Positions 41,497 through 50,185 of a DNA stretch of 64,000 bases are shown piece by piece. Made by a program: the position numbers and the translations under genes. How positions within the stretch are numbered: position 1 is the stretch's first letter; every line of letters starts with the position of its first letter. The DNA comes from Paludibacteraceae bacterium (GTDB lineage: Bacteria; Bacteroidota; Bacteroidia; Bacteroidales; Paludibacteraceae), in assembly GCA_017551675.1 (NCBI GenBank), contig JAFZLC010000010.1:54618-118617 (forward strand), written 5' to 3'. The notes below the pieces were generated by a model. It was not told the DNA's origin. It ran no database searches and saw only the letters and a list, made by a program, of their open reading frames with translations.

Positions 41497-42588
41497 ATGA
41501 AACTAGAATCCCCTCAAAAAGAGATGTACTCTAAGGACAGACTAACAGCCCTCGAGGCTCAGCGTCTAGCTCATGAGATCGCATTTGGACCTGTGGTTTT
41601 TCAAGTGTCCCGACTCATGTTGAAATTCGGTATTTTACAATTATTGGATGACAATAAAGATGGATTAACCATCGATGAAATCGCTGAAAAATGCAAAATC
41701 TCCCACTACGGAGCTCAATGTCTTTTGGAATCTTCTCTTACCATTGGCACCGTCTTAGTGAAAGATGACAAATTCGTCATCTCAAAAGCAGGGTGGTTCT
41801 TGATGAATGATCAAGCAGCGAGAGTAAACCTCGATTTCAATCATGATGTAAACTATTTGGGACTATTCCATCTAGAAGAGGCCATCAAAGAGGGGAAACC
41901 TGCTGGATTGAAGGTGTTCGGAAACTGGCCAACCATCTACGAAGGTCTGTCCAGTCTTCCTCCTCAAGTACAAGACAGTTGGTTCGGATTCGACCACTTC
42001 TATTCCAACTGTTCATTCCAACAAGCTATGGAGATCGTATTCAAAGATGGTGGAAAAGGCAAGAAATTATTGGATGTAGGAGGAAACACCGGTCGCTTCG
42101 CCACAGAATGTGTCACCTTCAACGACAGTGTGGAAGTGACAATCATGGATCTACCTCAGCAATTGGAACTGATGAGAGAGAAGACCAAAGATGTCAAGGG
42201 AAAAGATCGTATTCACGGATTAGGCGTCAACCTATTGGATCCAAAGGTGGCATTCCCAACAGGCTTTGATGTGATGTGGATGAGTCAGTTCTTGGATTGC
42301 TTCAGTGAAGAAGAGGTTATCAGCATACTCACCCGTGCCTGCAAAGGAATGGATGGAGAAACGAAGTTATACATTATGGAGACATTCTGGGATCGTCAAC
42401 GATTCGAGACAGCTTCCTACTGTTTGGCTCAAACAAGTATCTATTTCACTGCAATGGCCAATGGAAACAGTAAGATGTATTACTCATACGATATGTTCCG
42501 CTGCATAGAGGCAGCAGGATTAAAGATCGAGGCCATCCACGATGGATTAGGTCAAGGTCACAGTTTGGTTGTCTGTAAAAAAGCATAA
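41497..42588 (+). CDS. SAM-dependent O-methyltransferase
   Basis: 363 aa. The N-terminal helical and winged-helix dimerisation region (about 15-105, LTIDEIAEKCKISHYGAQCLL) and C-terminal Rossmann domain, with motif I KLLDVGGNTGRFA and post-I VTIMDLPQQLELM, match the plant-type/family-2 O-methyltransferases. A likely role is methylation of an aromatic hydroxyl on the cluster's product. It lies 13 bases after the acyltransferase and 10 bases before the dehydratase. Confidence 0.85.
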   Translation: MKLESPQKEMYSKDRLTALEAQRLAHEIAFGPVVFQVSRLMLKFGILQLLDDNKDGLTIDEIAEKCKISHYGAQCLLESSLTIGTVLVKDDKFVISKAGWFLMNDQAARVNLDFNHDVNYLGLFHLEEAIKEGKPAGLKVFGNWPTIYEGLSSLPPQVQDSWFGFDHFYSNCSFQQAMEIVFKDGGKGKKLLDVGGNTGRFATECVTFNDSVEVTIMDLPQQLELMREKTKDVKGKDRIHGLGVNLLDPKVAFPTGFDVMWMSQFLDCFSEEEVISILTRACKGMDGETKLYIMETFWDRQRFETASYCLAQTSIYFTAMANGNSKMYYSYDMFRCIEAAGLKIEAIHDGLGQGHSLVVCKKA

Positions 42589-42598
42589 GAATTAGAGC

Positions 42599-43036
42599 AT
42601 GGAACTACTGCCTATAGAATCTTATCTTCCCCAGAAGCATCCATTCATCTTCATCGAAAGAATGAGTGAGGTTGACCAATCTAGATGTCGAGGTGAACTT
42701 ACCATCAAAGAAGATAATGTATTGGTGAATGATGGTCATTTCATAGAATCGGGTATTCTGGAAAATATCGCACAGACTTGTGCAGCCCACATCGGGTATG
42801 TCGAGATACATATTCGTAAAAGTCCCCATATCCGCATAGGCATGGTGGCACAAATCAAAGAGATGGAGGTGTATCGTTATCCGAAAGTGGGTGAATCTAT
42901 TTCAACAATTGTCGAGACGCTCGACGATTATGGTGAAGTCTCCATCTACAAAGCAAAGATCATCAACTCGAGCGATGAAACCGAGGTGATAGCAGAGGGA
43001 GAAATCAGAGTAGTATTAACAAACAAGATTGGCTAA
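42599..43036 (+). CDS. hotdog-fold 3-hydroxyacyl-ACP dehydratase (ApeP/FabZ-like)
   Basis: 145 aa. The hotdog-fold dehydratase pair is visible: the active-site His in YLPQKHPFIFIERM and the Glu in GHFIESGILENIAQTCAAHIGY. This removes water from a 3-hydroxyacyl-ACP to make the trans double bond of a growing polyene chain. The cluster has a second, different hotdog protein at 48991. The stop is 3 bases before the next ketosynthase. Confidence 0.82.
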   Translation: MELLPIESYLPQKHPFIFIERMSEVDQSRCRGELTIKEDNVLVNDGHFIESGILENIAQTCAAHIGYVEIHIRKSPHIRIGMVAQIKEMEVYRYPKVGESISTIVETLDDYGEVSIYKAKIINSSDETEVIAEGEIRVVLTNKIG

Positions 43037-43039
43037 ATC

Positions 43040-44179
43040 ATGATATACAAAATCAGCGACAACATCATTTCACCGCTTGGTTATAGCTCTGAAGAGAATT
43101 ACGAAAACATGAAGAAAGGCATCACCAAAGGGGCTTTTCATCAAGGCACGTTTCATCTTCCGGAACCTTTTTACGGTTCTCTATTGAACTGGGATGAAGT
43201 GGAGTCTCAATTTGCTCAATTGCCATCCAATGGCGTCCGCTATACCAGGTTTGAAAAACTAGCCATCTTATCTGCCCACAAAGCACTTGAGAAAACACAG
43301 ATAGACCCAAGCAGCAAAGAGGTTCTCTTTGTATTATCCTCCACAAAAGGAAACATACAACTTTTGGAAAATCTCGATGGATTCGATAAAAATCGCATCA
43401 ACATGGGTGTCTCTGCTGATCTGTTAGGTGCATACTTCGGCAACCCCAATCCAGTCATGGTGATCAGCAATGCCTGCACATCTGGTGTTGTGGCACAGAT
43501 CTATGCCAAAGAGATGATGGAAGCCAAAGGGTACAACTATGCGGTCGTGGTCGGAGCGGATATACTTTGTAAGTTTGTCGTTTCGGGATTCCAATCATTC
43601 AAAGCCCTCTCACCAGAGCAGTGCAAACCGTTTGATTTGAACCGACGCGGACTCAACCTTGGAGAGGGAGCTGCAACGATTATCCTACAAAAGGCGGATG
43701 TCGCACCTGCTGGTTCTCTCTGTATTCTAGGTACGGGTAATCGGAATGATGCCAACCACATCTCTGGTCCGTCTCGCACGGGCGAAGGATTATACAACGC
43801 CATCACGGCAGCCTATGCGAGTGGATTGGTGGAGAAATCGTCGTTATCCTTCATCAATGCGCATGGAACAGCCACTCCTTACAACGATGATATGGAGTCG
43901 TGGGCAATCAGTCGAAGTGGATTGGAAGAGGTCTACACCAACAGTCTGAAAGGGTTCCTTGGTCACACGTTAGGTGCGGCGGGCGTACTCGAGTGCGTCA
44001 TCTCATGTCATGCACTGAAGGAGGGGGTAATCCTACCTACGTTGGGACATGAGACAAAAGGTGTGGTGAAAGAGATGACCGTCAACACAGAACTACGAAA
44101 AGGGAACGGCACCAGTTTCTTGAAAATCATTTCTGGATTCGGAGGCAGCAATGCCGCCATCATATATGGAATAAAATGA
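43040..44179 (+). CDS. beta-ketoacyl-ACP synthase with intact triad (ApeR-type)
   Basis: 379-aa thiolase-fold condensing enzyme. The catalytic triad is complete: Cys146 in NACTSG, His275 in NAHGTATPYND and His309 in LGHTLGAAG. It catalyses decarboxylative condensation of acyl and malonyl-ACP. It is shorter than FabF (about 410) and lacks part of the N-terminal segment, as in the ketosynthases of aryl-polyene clusters. Its stop overlaps the start of the DUF4230 lipoprotein gene by 4 bases. Confidence 0.88.
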   Translation: MIYKISDNIISPLGYSSEENYENMKKGITKGAFHQGTFHLPEPFYGSLLNWDEVESQFAQLPSNGVRYTRFEKLAILSAHKALEKTQIDPSSKEVLFVLSSTKGNIQLLENLDGFDKNRINMGVSADLLGAYFGNPNPVMVISNACTSGVVAQIYAKEMMEAKGYNYAVVVGADILCKFVVSGFQSFKALSPEQCKPFDLNRRGLNLGEGAATIILQKADVAPAGSLCILGTGNRNDANHISGPSRTGEGLYNAITAAYASGLVEKSSLSFINAHGTATPYNDDMESWAISRSGLEEVYTNSLKGFLGHTLGAAGVLECVISCHALKEGVILPTLGHETKGVVKEMTVNTELRKGNGTSFLKIISGFGGSNAAIIYGIK

Positions 44180-44835
44180 AAAGAGTATTATTCATCACAT
44201 GTATTATCCTCAGTGTATTTCTGTTAGGTTGTTCGAAAAGCAATCAGAAGAGCCCTATGGAGATAGCGCTTCCGATGATTAACAACTGTTCTAAGCTCCA
44301 CACGGCGCAATACAACGTGCATAAGATCCTCACCTACGAGGATATGACTGCCATAGAGGGCTCTATCTTTTTCGAGAAGATATCGATACCCATTCCGGGA
44401 GAGCGCAAACTGGTCGTTCCCATCGATGCCACCATCAAGGCTTACGTTGATTTCAGCTTGATCACCAAAGAGAACATAAACGTGGACAACAATGGAGAAA
44501 AGGTGACCATCACCCTCCCCAATCCTCAGATTGTACTCTCATCTGCCAAGATTGACTACAAAAATGAGAAGCAATATCTTTCATGGAACCGATCCAAATT
44601 CTCGAACGAGGAGAAAGAGAACTTCATCAAGCAAGGCAGAGCCAGTATCTTAGCAAGCATGGCTAACAGCGACATCATCGATCGAAGCAGAGTCAACGCC
44701 TTCAAAGCGTTGCAACCCATTTTGGTCTCTGCAGGTTTTTCTCCCGAGAACATAACCGTCACTTTCTCCGATGAAATCGAGAAAAACAAGCATTCTGAGG
44801 GAATCATCAAACAACTAAGTATCATAGAAGATTAA
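44176..44835 (+). CDS. DUF4230 family lipoprotein
   Basis: 219 aa. The lipoprotein signal MKRVLFITCIILSVFLLGCSK has lipobox LLGC. The remainder matches DUF4230: an IPIPGERKLVVPIDATIKAYVDFSLI strand, VTITLPNPQIVLSSAKIDYKNEKQ, and a C-terminal ARxSILASMANSDIIDRSRVNAFKALQPIL helix. The domain has no known activity. It overlaps the ketosynthase gene by 4 bases and precedes a paralogue by 11 bases. Confidence 0.8.
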   Translation: MKRVLFITCIILSVFLLGCSKSNQKSPMEIALPMINNCSKLHTAQYNVHKILTYEDMTAIEGSIFFEKISIPIPGERKLVVPIDATIKAYVDFSLITKENINVDNNGEKVTITLPNPQIVLSSAKIDYKNEKQYLSWNRSKFSNEEKENFIKQGRASILASMANSDIIDRSRVNAFKALQPILVSAGFSPENITVTFSDEIEKNKHSEGIIKQLSIIED

Positions 44836-44846
44836 CAATAACAGAT

Positions 44847-45479
44847 ATGGCACTCACAAACAAGAGTACAACCAAAAAGAGGCAATCTCGCAGCAAAAGT
44901 TTCGTCACCGACGAAATGGTTAGGAGTCCTTGGTTCTGGGTAGGACTCGTCATTTTAGGTTTGGTCTATTTCTTCTTCCTTCGTGATTCAGACAAAGAGA
45001 AGAAAAAGGCGACCATCGATGCCACCCCTACCTGTATCACCTCCATCAAGGAGATAGCCGAATGGGAGTTTCTGACGCTTCAGCTAGAAGAGTTTGTCGA
45101 CACCACCGTCAACAAAAAACTATCGTCCGCACAATCAGTCAAGATCTACACAGGAACAGCGAGGTTGGGCATCGACACCAAGAAGGCCAACAAGAACTGG
45201 ATTGTTTGTGAAGGCACCAAAGCAACGATCACGTTACCTGCAATCGAGCTGTTAGACAAGTCCATCATCGACGACACACAAACGCGCACCTTCTACGAAA
45301 GTGGCACAATCAGCGCCAGTGTAAAGGAAAAGATGCTACAAAGTGCTAAAAAGAAGATGAAGGCAACAGCCCTCAAAAAGGAGAACATCGCCATAGCAGA
45401 GGAGAACGCCAAAACGGAGTTCAAAAATATATTCACCGCATTAGGTTATAAAACAGTTCAAATATCATTCAAAAAATAA
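44847..45479 (+). CDS. DUF4230 family membrane-anchored protein
   Basis: 210 aa. A basic N-terminus is followed by one membrane segment (SPWFWVGLVILGLVYFFFLRD, about 29-49), then a DUF4230 domain (TARLGIDTKKANKNWIVCEGTKATITLPAIELLDKSIIDD) and a Lys/Glu-rich helical tail. It is a paralogue of the lipoprotein before it. Together the pair looks like an inner-membrane and an outer-membrane anchored version of the same domain, which is inference. Its stop codon overlaps the next start codon. Confidence 0.78.
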   Translation: MALTNKSTTKKRQSRSKSFVTDEMVRSPWFWVGLVILGLVYFFFLRDSDKEKKKATIDATPTCITSIKEIAEWEFLTLQLEEFVDTTVNKKLSSAQSVKIYTGTARLGIDTKKANKNWIVCEGTKATITLPAIELLDKSIIDDTQTRTFYESGTISASVKEKMLQSAKKKMKATALKKENIAIAEENAKTEFKNIFTALGYKTVQISFKK

Positions 45480-46105
45480 TGGCTGAATTATTCATTCAAT
45501 CGGCAGTTCGCATCACCTCAGACCAAGTCTGGGTGAATGGGGAGAAGGTAAACATCACGCATGAGAAAGAGAGTGCGTGGCTGACTGACATCTATCGTCA
45601 TTTAGAGATTCAATATCCTAAGTTTTTCAAGATGGACAATCTCTGCAAAGCAGGGTTCTTAGCATCAGAATTCGCCATGAAAGGGACAAATTTGGAACCA
45701 TCGGAAGAGAAGAGAGATTGGTCAGTGTTACTATTCAATCGTTCCTCTTCACTCGACAATGACCAGAACTATCAGAAGACGATAGCCGACGACTCCAACT
45801 ACTTCCCAAGTCCAGCCGTATTTGTCTACACACTATCCAACATTGTAACGGGAGAAATCGCCATCCGCAACAAAATCATGGGAGAGAGTTGCTCCTATAT
45901 CATGGAAAAATTCGATGAAACGCAACTTTACGAAAATGGTCTTATCGGATTAGCCGAAGGAAAAGGCATTCACCACCTCCTAATCGGATGGGTTGAATAC
46001 CTCGATGATAAGTGCGACGTATTGTTGTTCCACGTAAGCACGGAAAAGGATGGAAACACCATTTGTCCGTGGAATATAATTGGAATAAAAAAATATTTTA
46101 TATAA
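45479..46105 (+). CDS. truncated ketosynthase-like protein (PF13723-type), Cys-less
   Basis: 208 aa. The middle part (DSNYFPSPAVFVYTLSNIVTGEIAIRNKIMGES) resembles the N-terminal half of the beta-ketoacyl synthase-like family PF13723, and the protein ends about where that half domain ends. At the place of the catalytic Cys the sequence is SCSYIMEKFDETQL, with no TACSS-type motif, so it should not condense acyl chains itself. It is probably a structural or chain-length partner. It starts with a 1-base overlap. An internal promoter for the next genes lies at its 3' end. Confidence 0.65.
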   Translation: MAELFIQSAVRITSDQVWVNGEKVNITHEKESAWLTDIYRHLEIQYPKFFKMDNLCKAGFLASEFAMKGTNLEPSEEKRDWSVLLFNRSSSLDNDQNYQKTIADDSNYFPSPAVFVYTLSNIVTGEIAIRNKIMGESCSYIMEKFDETQLYENGLIGLAEGKGIHHLLIGWVEYLDDKCDVLLFHVSTEKDGNTICPWNIIGIKKYFI

Positions 46106-46110
46106 ATTTG
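46079..46110 (+). promoter_or_regulatory. internal promoter upstream of the ACP gene
   Basis: ATTG at 46079-46082 (one mismatch) and TAAATTTG at 46103-46110 with a 20-base spacer. It would start transcription near 46117, 20 bases before the ACP ATG. It divides the cluster into two partly independent transcription units. Confidence 0.6.
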
Positions 46111-46136
46111 CACATATTAAACATAGTAAAATCAAT

Positions 46137-46394
46137 ATGGACGCATTAGTACAAGAATTGAAAGAGAAAGTTATCCAGGCACTTAACTTGGAAGACATGA
46201 CACCAGACGACATTGATGCCAACGCACCTTTGTTTGGTGAAGGTTTGGGGTTAGACTCCATCGATGCACTAGAACTCATCGTGTTGATGGAACGCAACTA
46301 CGGTATAAAACTCAAGAATGCCAATGAAGGAAAGGATATATTCAAATCCATTCAAGTAATGGCCGACTATATTTCCAAAAACAGAACAAAATAA
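46137..46394 (+). CDS. acyl carrier protein
   Basis: 85-aa ACP. The phosphopantetheine attachment serine is Ser41 in GLGLDSIDALEL. Four-helix pattern, acidic. It carries the growing chain for the ketosynthases and dehydratases around it. Only one ACP is present in the window, whereas aryl-polyene clusters usually have two. It follows the internal promoter. Confidence 0.93.
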   Translation: MDALVQELKEKVIQALNLEDMTPDDIDANAPLFGEGLGLDSIDALELIVLMERNYGIKLKNANEGKDIFKSIQVMADYISKNRTK

Positions 46395-46400
46395 GTTTTG

Positions 46401-47594
46401 ATGACGGAGAAAATTGTAGTTACCGGTTATGGAATCATTACCAGCATAGGTGCCGGTGTGGAAAAAACAAGAGAGGCTCTGCTAAAGGAGGAAAAATCCA
46501 TTGGCAGAGTTGCTCATTTAAATACGAGTCACACAGACATCCCTTGTGGCGAAGTGAAGGAGAGCGACGAAGAGTTGAAAAAGATATTGGGAATCGCTCC
46601 TGAGCAGACGGTCACTCGAACACCCTTATTGGCCTTGATGGCATTGAAGGAGGCTCTCAGCACATCTCAGTTGACCGACAAAACACCCACCGCCTTTATC
46701 AACGGAACTACAGTTGGAGGAATGGAAAAAAGCGAAAAATACTATTTCGACTTTTTCGAAGGCAAACATACGGAATACATCTCAGCACATGATTGTGGTG
46801 CAGGCACAGAACTGGTCAGTCATCTGTTTGGTCACTTCGACCTCATGACAACAATCTCGACCGCCTGTTCATCCGCCGCCAATTCAGTAATCCTTGGCGC
46901 AGACCTTATCAAAACGGGTCGGGTGGATGCCGCCATCGTCGGAGGTACGGAATCTCTCAGCAAATTTCACCTAAATGGGTTCAACTCCCTGATGATTTTG
47001 GAACACCAGCCTTGTCGTCCGTTTGAGAAGAGCAACCAGGGACTCAACCTTGGTGAGGGAGCGGGCTACATTGTCATCGAAAGAGAATCTGTGGCGAAAG
47101 CACGTGGTGCGCACATCATCTGCGAACTAAGCGGGTATGCTAACACTTGCGACGCCTTCCATCAGACAGCTACGTCGGAGACAAGCGAGGGGGCTTATAG
47201 AGCCATGACCAACGCACTGCTCAACGCCCACCTAAAGACCTCGGAGATTGACTATATCAATGCACACGGAACAGGAACTGCCGACAACGACTTGCATGAG
47301 AGCATCGCGCTCAAAAGAGTCTTCGGAGAAAAAATACCGCCTTTCTCCTCCACCAAAGCCTTCACAGGACATACGACAAGTGCCGCAGGTGCCGTCGAAT
47401 CGGTGATCTCCATCCTCGCACTACAATACGGATTCATCCCAGCTAACCTTGGTTTCTCCGAACCCATCGAGGCTACCGGATTGATCCCCGTCCAAAAGAC
47501 ACTTCACAGAACATTGAATCATGTGATGACCAACTCCTTCGGTTTCGGAGGTAACGATTCTTCTTGCATATTTTCCAAATACCAACCATCATGA
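46401..47594 (+). CDS. beta-ketoacyl-ACP synthase II-like (ApeO-type)
   Basis: 397 aa from ATG 46401 (an upstream in-frame TTG is ignored). It has a full FabF-like fold with triad Cys156 (STACSSAAN), His289 (NAHGTGTADND) and His324 (FTGHTTSAAG). It is the most FabF-like of the four thiolase-fold proteins here and is the likely main elongating enzyme. Its stop overlaps the next start codon as ATGA at 47591, a translational coupling typical of a KS with its chain-length factor. Confidence 0.9.
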   Translation: MTEKIVVTGYGIITSIGAGVEKTREALLKEEKSIGRVAHLNTSHTDIPCGEVKESDEELKKILGIAPEQTVTRTPLLALMALKEALSTSQLTDKTPTAFINGTTVGGMEKSEKYYFDFFEGKHTEYISAHDCGAGTELVSHLFGHFDLMTTISTACSSAANSVILGADLIKTGRVDAAIVGGTESLSKFHLNGFNSLMILEHQPCRPFEKSNQGLNLGEGAGYIVIERESVAKARGAHIICELSGYANTCDAFHQTATSETSEGAYRAMTNALLNAHLKTSEIDYINAHGTGTADNDLHESIALKRVFGEKIPPFSSTKAFTGHTTSAAGAVESVISILALQYGFIPANLGFSEPIEATGLIPVQKTLHRTLNHVMTNSFGFGGNDSSCIFSKYQPS

Positions 47595-48640
47595 GTGTTT
47601 ACATAGATAAAGCCGCACAGATTTCCATCCAGCAACCACTCTCCAACGAATGGTTCACTAATCCGTTGTCGCCAGCCGGCAGATTATGTAAATTCGTCCG
47701 TCCAGATTTCAAGCAATATCTCTCCCCTGCCGTATCAAGACGAATGGGGACAGCCCTAAAATGCACTCTTTCATCAGCTTTAGCATGCGTACCAGAAGAA
47801 AAAAGAAGTCTGCTAGATGGTATCCTGACAGGTACGGGATTAGGAAGCATTGAGAACACAGAAAACTTCCTGTTAGCTATGTTGGAAGGGGAAGATGGTC
47901 TTTCTCCCTCTAATTTCATGCAATCAACTCACAACACATTAGGTTCACAAGTGGCCATCGCATTCAACTGTCATGGCTACAACATCACCTACGCGCACAG
48001 AGGTACCTCCTTCGATAGTGCACTGATGAACGCCGTAATTAAATTTCGACTCAACGAATTCAAATCCGCCCTTGTCAATGGTGTGGATGAGATGACTGAA
48101 AAATATTTTCAACTATTCGACCAGATTGGTTACTGGAAAGATCGGGACGTTACCATCGAAGATGTACGCAAAGCGACATCTCCTGGAACATTTGCCGGCG
48201 AGAACAGTGTAAGTCTGCTCTTGACCGACCAACCATCCGACCAACCATTATGCGAGCTATGCGACACGCAACTGCTCTATCGTCCATCCGACCAACGATT
48301 AAAAGCATGTGTTGAGAAAATGTCTCTCGAACACAACGTCAGTCGAATCGACGCAGTTGTCATAGGCAACAATGGAGATAAAGAAAACGACGAGGAATAC
48401 CGTCGATTGGTACAACTGCTTGCGCCAGATGCTACGCAGATTATCTACAAGCATCTGTTTGGCGAATCCTTCACCATGTCGGGCATTGGTGTTTACGTAG
48501 GCGCCACCTGTCTGAAGGAGAAGAGCGTACCATCACACATCACGATTGATAACAAAGCACTAGAAAACCCACAAACGATTTTAGTGCTCAATCATTTCAA
48601 ACAATTGGATTACTCCATAACTCTTTTGAAGTCATGCTGA
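47591..48640 (+). CDS. ketosynthase-like chain-length factor, Cys-less (ApeC-like)
   Basis: 349 aa from the overlapping ATG. It is a thiolase-fold protein (SPSNFMQSTHNTLGSQVAIAF...HGYNITYAHRGTSFDSALMNA) in which the TACSS-type active-site Cys is replaced by the Arg137-Gly-Thr-Ser context. The later His-motif positions are also not evident. Such proteins form a heterodimer with an active ketosynthase and set chain length, as ApeC does with ApeO. The 4-base overlap with the ketosynthase gene supports pairing. Confidence 0.8.
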   Translation: MSVYIDKAAQISIQQPLSNEWFTNPLSPAGRLCKFVRPDFKQYLSPAVSRRMGTALKCTLSSALACVPEEKRSLLDGILTGTGLGSIENTENFLLAMLEGEDGLSPSNFMQSTHNTLGSQVAIAFNCHGYNITYAHRGTSFDSALMNAVIKFRLNEFKSALVNGVDEMTEKYFQLFDQIGYWKDRDVTIEDVRKATSPGTFAGENSVSLLLTDQPSDQPLCELCDTQLLYRPSDQRLKACVEKMSLEHNVSRIDAVVIGNNGDKENDEEYRRLVQLLAPDATQIIYKHLFGESFTMSGIGVYVGATCLKEKSVPSHITIDNKALENPQTILVLNHFKQLDYSITLLKSC

Positions 48641-48987
48641 AACTGCTGCTTTTATCCGTACTACAATCGTTTTGCCTCGCAGGCGGACAGTTGTGTTTGA
48701 AGCAAGCGCTTGTCAAAGCGGGGACCTTCTCATGGTCTATCAACTTCTTCGTTGCACAACTCACCAACTGGTGGTTCCTATTCACAGGCATCACATTAGG
48801 AAGTGCAACAGTTTTATGGATGTATATTCTGAAACACTACCCACTCTCATCAGCCTATCCGCTCACATGTCTGAGTTATGTGTTCGGAATGATATTAGGA
48901 ATGATTTTCCTTCACGAAACCATCCCTTATACTCGATGGATCGGTGTTTTATTTATTTTAATCGGAGCATTTTTCATTATCAAATAA
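48634..48987 (+). CDS. small SMR/EamA-like membrane protein
   Basis: 117 aa, four membrane segments (about 2-25, 38-60, 66-86 and 92-115). The pattern AGGQLCLKQAL ... SSAYPLTCLSYVFGMILGMIFLHETIPYTRWIGVLFILIGAFFIIK resembles the EmrE/EamA small transporters and the ArnE/ArnF flippase subunits. A role in moving a lipid-linked product across the inner membrane is possible. Its ATG overlaps the preceding stop region by 7 bases. Confidence 0.75.
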   Translation: MLKLLLLSVLQSFCLAGGQLCLKQALVKAGTFSWSINFFVAQLTNWWFLFTGITLGSATVLWMYILKHYPLSSAYPLTCLSYVFGMILGMIFLHETIPYTRWIGVLFILIGAFFIIK

Positions 48988-48990
48988 AGA

Positions 48991-49347
48991 ATGGAACAAA
49001 AGTCTTTTTTTCAGTTACAAAAAGTAGAAGGTCCAATGTACGACGTTCTTCTGAACAAAGAACATCCTCTCTTCGAAACTCACTTTCCCGACTTCCCCAT
49101 TTTGCCAGGATCATGCAGCACCATGATCATACGCACAGCCGTCGAAATGGAGAAAGAACAGAAATGCAGACTTAGGAAAGTGAATAGCCTGAAATTCATC
49201 CATCCAATTATTCCCGACGAAGTAAAGGTGCTCCATCTATCTCTCAACATAAGTGAGGGAGAAGAGAACCAGATACGAGTCAAAACTGTCATTCAAAGCG
49301 ACAATTTCATTCACGCCAAGGGTGACCTAATATTTGAAACAAAATAA
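48991..49347 (+). CDS. FabA/FabZ-like hotdog protein (ApeI-type dehydratase)
   Basis: 118 aa. The active-site His lies in ETHFPDFPILPGSCSTMII, the classic dehydratase H-x-P-x4-PG helix, followed by LRKVNSLKFIHPIIPDE. It is smaller than FabZ. A 3-hydroxyacyl-ACP dehydratase or thioesterase role is likely. The stop overlaps the GT2 start. Confidence 0.82.
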   Translation: MEQKSFFQLQKVEGPMYDVLLNKEHPLFETHFPDFPILPGSCSTMIIRTAVEMEKEQKCRLRKVNSLKFIHPIIPDEVKVLHLSLNISEGEENQIRVKTVIQSDNFIHAKGDLIFETK

Positions 49348-50141
49348 TGACGAAGGAAGAGGTTAAGACATATCTGAGCAACCATAGAATCGGCATACTG
49401 ATACCGACTTACAACAACGATCAGACCCTCGAAGAGGTTGCGACCGAAGCAAGCTCTTATTGCGCCGATGTTTTGGTGGTAGATGATGGCTCAACCGACC
49501 AAACCAAGGATATTATATCCCGATGGAAGGGGCAAATACATACTGTTTCATACGAACAAAACAGAGGAAAGGGAAACGCCTTGAAAGAGGGTTTTCTGTT
49601 GGCTAAATCACTTGGATTGACACATGTTATCACCATCGATTCAGATGGTCAGCACAAACTGAGTGACCTCCCTCTATTCGTGGAAGCACACAAGAGTCAC
49701 CCAGATGCATTCATCATTGGAAGTCGTTCTTTCGACCACCCCAACATGCCCAACAAAAACTCCTTTGCGAATCGCTTCTCCAACTTCTGGTTTACCCTCC
49801 AAACTGCACATCGGCTACCCGACACACAAACGGGATACCGACTCTACCCATTGGCAGCCAACCACTACATGACGCCTTTCAACAAACGGTACGAGGCTGA
49901 ATTGGAACTGCTTGTTCGCAGTGCATGGCGCTTACTACCCATCGTCAGTATTCCTATCCACGTATACTACCCGCCTAAGGAAGAGAGAGTTTCTCACTTC
50001 CGTCCGGGAAAGGATTTCTTCAGAATAAGCGTTCTCAACACTGTTCTGTGCGTACTTGCCATCGTTTATGGATACCCATCGATGATTATCCGATCCATTT
50101 TCCGAAAACTTAAGGCACTGTTTAAACAAAAAACAGTATAA
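49347..50141 (+). CDS. glycosyltransferase family 2
   Basis: 264 aa GT-A fold. The nucleotide-binding loop is LIPTYNNDQTLEEV, VVDDGSTDQT carries the first acidic pair, and the metal-binding motif is DSDGQH (DxD-type). It also has RNRGKGNALKEGF and a C-terminal hydrophobic/basic membrane-associating region (about 215-250). GT2 enzymes of this shape attach a sugar to a lipid or polyprenyl carrier; the sugar is not predictable. Glycosyltransferases are found in several aryl-polyene clusters. Confidence 0.85.
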   Translation: MTKEEVKTYLSNHRIGILIPTYNNDQTLEEVATEASSYCADVLVVDDGSTDQTKDIISRWKGQIHTVSYEQNRGKGNALKEGFLLAKSLGLTHVITIDSDGQHKLSDLPLFVEAHKSHPDAFIIGSRSFDHPNMPNKNSFANRFSNFWFTLQTAHRLPDTQTGYRLYPLAANHYMTPFNKRYEAELELLVRSAWRLLPIVSIPIHVYYPPKEERVSHFRPGKDFFRISVLNTVLCVLAIVYGYPSMIIRSIFRKLKALFKQKTV

Positions 50142-50185
50142 ATTGCGAATCAATTTTATAGACCCAACTAAAAAACATTTGTAGG

